Shown here in pieces: positions 6,074 through 8,267 of a stretch of 8,267 bases of DNA (position 1 is its first letter; each line of letters starts with the position of its first letter). This DNA is from DASRYH01 sp035687245. Lineage in GTDB: Bacteria > Actinomycetota > Coriobacteriia > Anaerosomatales > PHET01. Below the pieces are notes generated by a model. That model saw only the letters and a list, made by a program, of their open reading frames with translations, made no database searches and had not been told where the DNA came from. The stretch spans positions 1 to 8,267 of the forward strand of contig DASRYH010000029.1 of NCBI GenBank assembly GCA_035687245.1. Reading direction: 5' to 3'. The translations under genes and the position numbers were made by a program.

Positions 6074-6724
6074 GTGGCTAAGGATCCGCGCTTCCCCGAC
6101 AACGTAGTCGTCGTCGACCACCCGCTGGTGCAGCACAAGCTGTCGATCCTGCGCAGCACCGAGACCGGCGCCAAGGAGTTCCGCGAGCTCGTCAAGGAGC
6201 TCGCGATGCTCGAGGCCTACGAGGCTACTCGAGGGTTCGTGCTCGAAGACACGCAGGTGACCACGCCGATCACGGAGATGACCGCAAAGTCGCTCAAGGG
6301 CAAGAAGGTCGCGGTAGTGCCGATCCTGCGCGCCGGCCTCGGCATGGTCGACGGCATTCTCGAACTCATCCCGGCGGCCAAGGTCGGGCACGTGGGCCTC
6401 TACCGCGACCCGGAGACGCTCAAGCCGGTCGAGTACTACGCGAAGCTGCCTGAAGACATCGCGGAGCGCGACGTGCTCATCGTCGATCCGATGCTTGCCA
6501 CCGGCGGCTCGGCTGCCGCGGCCGTCGAGTTCCTGCGCAACTGCGGCGCCAAGCACATCAACCTGCTCGTGATCATCGCTGCGCCCGAGGGTATCGAAGA
6601 GGTCTTGAAGGGCGCCGACGACGTCAACATCTTCACGTGCGCGATCGACGAGCGTCTCAACGACCACGGCTACATCGTGCCCGGTCTGGGCGATGCCGGC
6701 GACCGCATCTTCGGCACGAAGTAG
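6074..6724 (+). CDS. upp: Uracil phosphoribosyltransferase
   Basis: Upp salvages uracil by joining it to PRPP to give UMP. The protein has 216 residues, slightly longer than the usual 208-209. The sequence shows the N-terminal HPLVQHKLSILRS, TPITEM, the conserved PILRAGLGM (83-91), the PRPP-binding loop DPMLATGGSA (138-147) and the uracil-binding C-terminal GLGDAGDRIFGTK (204-216). The start is the GTG at 6074, six bases after AAGGAG (6062-6067), which itself overlaps the glyA stop; the glyA-upp gap is 10 bases and the genes should be co-transcribed. The open frame extends upstream inside glyA, but without a ribosome binding site. The glyA-upp order matches Bacillus subtilis. The stop is TAG. 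Confidence 0.97.
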   Translation: MAKDPRFPDNVVVVDHPLVQHKLSILRSTETGAKEFRELVKELAMLEAYEATRGFVLEDTQVTTPITEMTAKSLKGKKVAVVPILRAGLGMVDGILELIPAAKVGHVGLYRDPETLKPVEYYAKLPEDIAERDVLIVDPMLATGGSAAAAVEFLRNCGAKHINLLVIIAAPEGIEEVLKGADDVNIFTCAIDERLNDHGYIVPGLGDAGDRIFGTK

Positions 6725-6736
6725 AGGCGAGAAGTA

Positions 6737-7201
6737 GTGGCACGCCCATCCTGGGATGAGTACTTCATAGCCATCGCCGAGCAGGTCTCCGGCCGCTCGA
6801 CGTGCCTTCGGCGACGTACCGGCGCAGTGCTCGTCAAGGACAAGCGCATCCTCGCCACCGGCTACAACGGTGTGCCCGCTGGCCTCGCGCACTGCGAGGC
6901 CGTGGGCTGCATTCGTGAGCAGCGAGGTATAGCGAGCGGCACCCACCACGAGCTCTGCCGTGGCATTCATGCCGAGCAGAACGCGGTGGTTCAGGCCGCC
7001 AAGCACGGCATTCCCATCGACGGCTCCACCGTCTACTGCACGCATCAGCCGTGTTCGCTGTGCGCCAAGATCCTGCTCAACTCCGGTGTCGTCGACATCG
7101 TCTACTGCGACCCGTATCCGGACCCGCTCTCGCAGGAGCTGCTCACCGAAGCCGGCGTAGTGCCTCGCCAGGTCGAATCGAGCGGGAGCACGGAGTCCTA
7201 G
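6737..7201 (+). CDS. comEB: Deoxycytidylate (dCMP) deaminase, ComEB-type
   Basis: dCMP deaminase converts dCMP to dUMP, the substrate of thymidylate synthase. The protein has 154 residues. The zinc deaminase signature is complete: GIHAEQNAVV, with the zinc ligand His78 and proton-shuttling Glu80, and PCSLCAK, with the zinc ligands Cys106 and Cys109. CLRRRTGAVLVKD (23-35) and TGYNGVP (41-47) are typical of the dCMP deaminase/ComEB branch rather than cytidine deaminase. Extra cysteines and histidines between residues 52 and 74 (HC, GC, HHELC) may bind a second, structural zinc as in phage dCMP deaminases; that is inference. The start is the GTG at 6737, with a modest AGAGG upstream at 6723-6727, 12 bases after upp. 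In Bacillus, comEB lies in a competence locus, but nothing here suggests competence. The stop is TAG, two bases before the next start. Confidence 0.93.
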   Translation: MARPSWDEYFIAIAEQVSGRSTCLRRRTGAVLVKDKRILATGYNGVPAGLAHCEAVGCIREQRGIASGTHHELCRGIHAEQNAVVQAAKHGIPIDGSTVYCTHQPCSLCAKILLNSGVVDIVYCDPYPDPLSQELLTEAGVVPRQVESSGSTES

Positions 7202-7203
7202 GG

Positions 7204-8267
7204 ATGCTCGAATACGCTCATTACGCGCTGCTTCTCGTGGTAGCGGCGGTCGTCACGCTGCTCGTGACGCCGCTGGTGCGTCGCGTCTCGCTGCGCCTTG
7301 GGCTGGTCGACTACCCCGGTGGCCGAAAGGTGCACGACCACCCCGTCTCGCGTTTGGGTGGCGTCGCCATCTTCATCGGGCTTGCGGCGGCCATCGCGCT
7401 CGAGGTCATGGGTGAGCTGCGCGGGGTATGGGATACGGGCTTCATCACGCAAGCGAGCGACCGGATGAACGTCACCGGCGTCTTTGCGGGCATACTGCTC
7501 GTCTTCCTTGTAGGCGCCGTAGACGACGTCTGGAACCTGCGCGCGGGCGCCAAGCTCGGCGGGCAGATCCTCGCGGCAGCGATCGTTGCTGTCTCCGGCC
7601 TGCAGATCGAGTTCGTGGGCAACCCCTTCGGCGGCGGGCTCATCATGCTGGGCCTGCTTGCCGTGCCGGTTACCGTCGTCTATCTGGTGGGCTTCGCCAA
7701 CGTCATCAACCTCATCGACGGCCTCGATGGTCTCGCCGCAGGAGTGAGCGCGATCGCCGCAACGAGCCTTCTGGTGCTCGCCGTGCAAGGTAACCGCTTC
7801 GCCGCAGCCGCGCTCGCGGCGGGACTCATCGGCGCATGCATGGGCTTCTTGCGCTACAACTTCAACCCCGCATCGATCTTCATGGGCGACTCGGGGGCGA
7901 TGTTTCTCGGCTTCACGCTCGCCACGATCTCGCTTCTGGGCGTCATGAAGACGACTGCCGCCATCGCACTGGCGGTGCCGCTTATGATCATCGGTGTACC
8001 GATCTTTGATGCCGCGTCCGCGATCCTGCGACGGGTGAGACACAACCGCCCCATCCACGAAGCGGACAAGGGCCACATCCACCACAGGCTGCTGGGGCGC
8101 GGCTTCGACCAGCGCCAGACGGTGCTCATCATCTACGCTTGGTCGGCGGCGCTTGCTTTCGGCGCGTATGCGGTGCGCTACGCTCCCGGGCCGGTCAAGC
8201 TTGGTGCGATTCTGGGCGGCTTCTGCGTGACCGCGTTGATGTCGTACTGGCTCGGCTTGTTCGAGGC
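7204..8267 (+). CDS. wecA: Undecaprenyl-phosphate sugar-1-phosphate transferase, WecA/TagO-type (3' end cut off)
   Basis: This polytopic membrane enzyme moves a sugar 1-phosphate, usually GlcNAc-1-P, from a UDP-sugar to undecaprenyl phosphate, the first step of many cell-wall glycopolymers. 354 codons are visible and no stop is reached; since the family is usually 350-400 residues, little is missing. Visible motifs are DYPGGRKVHDHPVSRLGG (36-53), GAVDD with Asp107-Asp108, NVINLIDGLDGLAAG with Asp172 and Asp175, FMGDSG with Asp229, and HIHHRLL (291-297). The HIHH motif separates WecA/TagO from MraY. Around ten hydrophobic segments alternate with these cytoplasmic loops. The start is the ATG at 7204, two bases after the dCMP deaminase stop, with CGGAG at 7191-7195. 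The sugar specificity cannot be read from the sequence. In actinobacteria a wecA-like gene commonly lies just before atpI and the ATP synthase genes. Confidence 0.92.
   Translation, partial: MLEYAHYALLLVVAAVVTLLVTPLVRRVSLRLGLVDYPGGRKVHDHPVSRLGGVAIFIGLAAAIALEVMGELRGVWDTGFITQASDRMNVTGVFAGILLVFLVGAVDDVWNLRAGAKLGGQILAAAIVAVSGLQIEFVGNPFGGGLIMLGLLAVPVTVVYLVGFANVINLIDGLDGLAAGVSAIAATSLLVLAVQGNRFAAAALAAGLIGACMGFLRYNFNPASIFMGDSGAMFLGFTLATISLLGVMKTTAAIALAVPLMIIGVPIFDAASAILRRVRHNRPIHEADKGHIHHRLLGRGFDQRQTVLIIYAWSAALAFGAYAVRYAPGPVKLGAILGGFCVTALMSYWLGLFE

Noticed and set aside
4549..6195. Open frame of 548 codons on the minus strand across glyA
   Set aside because: It lies fully opposite glyA and its neighbours, shows no recognisable domain, and such antisense frames are expected from strong G/C third-position bias. 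The same holds for 2003-2899, 6029-7045 and 7198-8085 on the minus strand.
1..8267. CRISPR arrays, insertion sequences, tRNA or rRNA genes, phage or defence genes
   Set aside because: No regularly spaced repeats, transposase motifs, terminal inverted repeats or tRNA-like cloverleaf sequences were seen; almost all the sequence is accounted for by housekeeping genes.

Overview
The window is a G+C-rich stretch (roughly two thirds G+C by eye). Every gene lies on the + strand, tightly packed: ten genes, eight complete and one cut at each end. The high G+C, the GTG/TTG starts and the gene order suggest an actinomycete-type bacterium, possibly of the Coriobacteriia. That placement is inference from composition and synteny; no rRNA or lineage marker is present.

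Layout. 1-405 is the 3' part of flavin-dependent thymidylate synthase (thyX), broken by an apparent 2-base loss near position 138. 402-1427 is the DUF1385/YqhQ membrane protein, overlapping thyX by ATGA. A 113-base gap with two hairpins and a possible extended -10 follows. Next come prfA (1541-2611), prmC (2639-3517) and ywlC/Sua5-type threonylcarbamoyl-AMP synthase (3560-4195). A perfect 11-bp hairpin (4220-4247), a -10-like TACAAT and a strong Shine-Dalgarno separate these from rpiB (4313-4756). Then follow glyA (4816-6063), upp (6074-6724), a ComEB-type dCMP deaminase (6737-7201) and a WecA/TagO-type undecaprenyl-phosphate sugar-1-phosphate transferase (7204 to the window end, incomplete).

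How the genes work together. PrmC methylates the GGQ glutamine of PrfA. YwlC makes the threonylcarbamoyl-AMP used for tRNA t6A, so the prfA-prmC-ywlC block serves translation. dCMP deaminase makes dUMP, GlyA makes methylene-tetrahydrofolate, and ThyX uses both to make dTMP. Upp salvages uracil and RpiB belongs to the pentose phosphate pathway that feeds PRPP. The order prfA-prmC-ywlC-rpiB-glyA-upp resembles the Bacillus region upstream of the atp operon. A wecA-like gene after this block resembles the actinobacterial arrangement, so ATP synthase genes may lie just beyond the right edge.

This is essentially a conserved housekeeping cluster; I see no defence system, mobile element, CRISPR array or RNA gene. 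The points most worth a second look are the thyX frameshift, which makes a false ThyX-YqhQ fusion frame; the dominance of TAG stops (7 of 9 visible gene ends); and the fact that prfA, prmC, ywlC and rpiB share one reading frame interrupted only by TAG codons.
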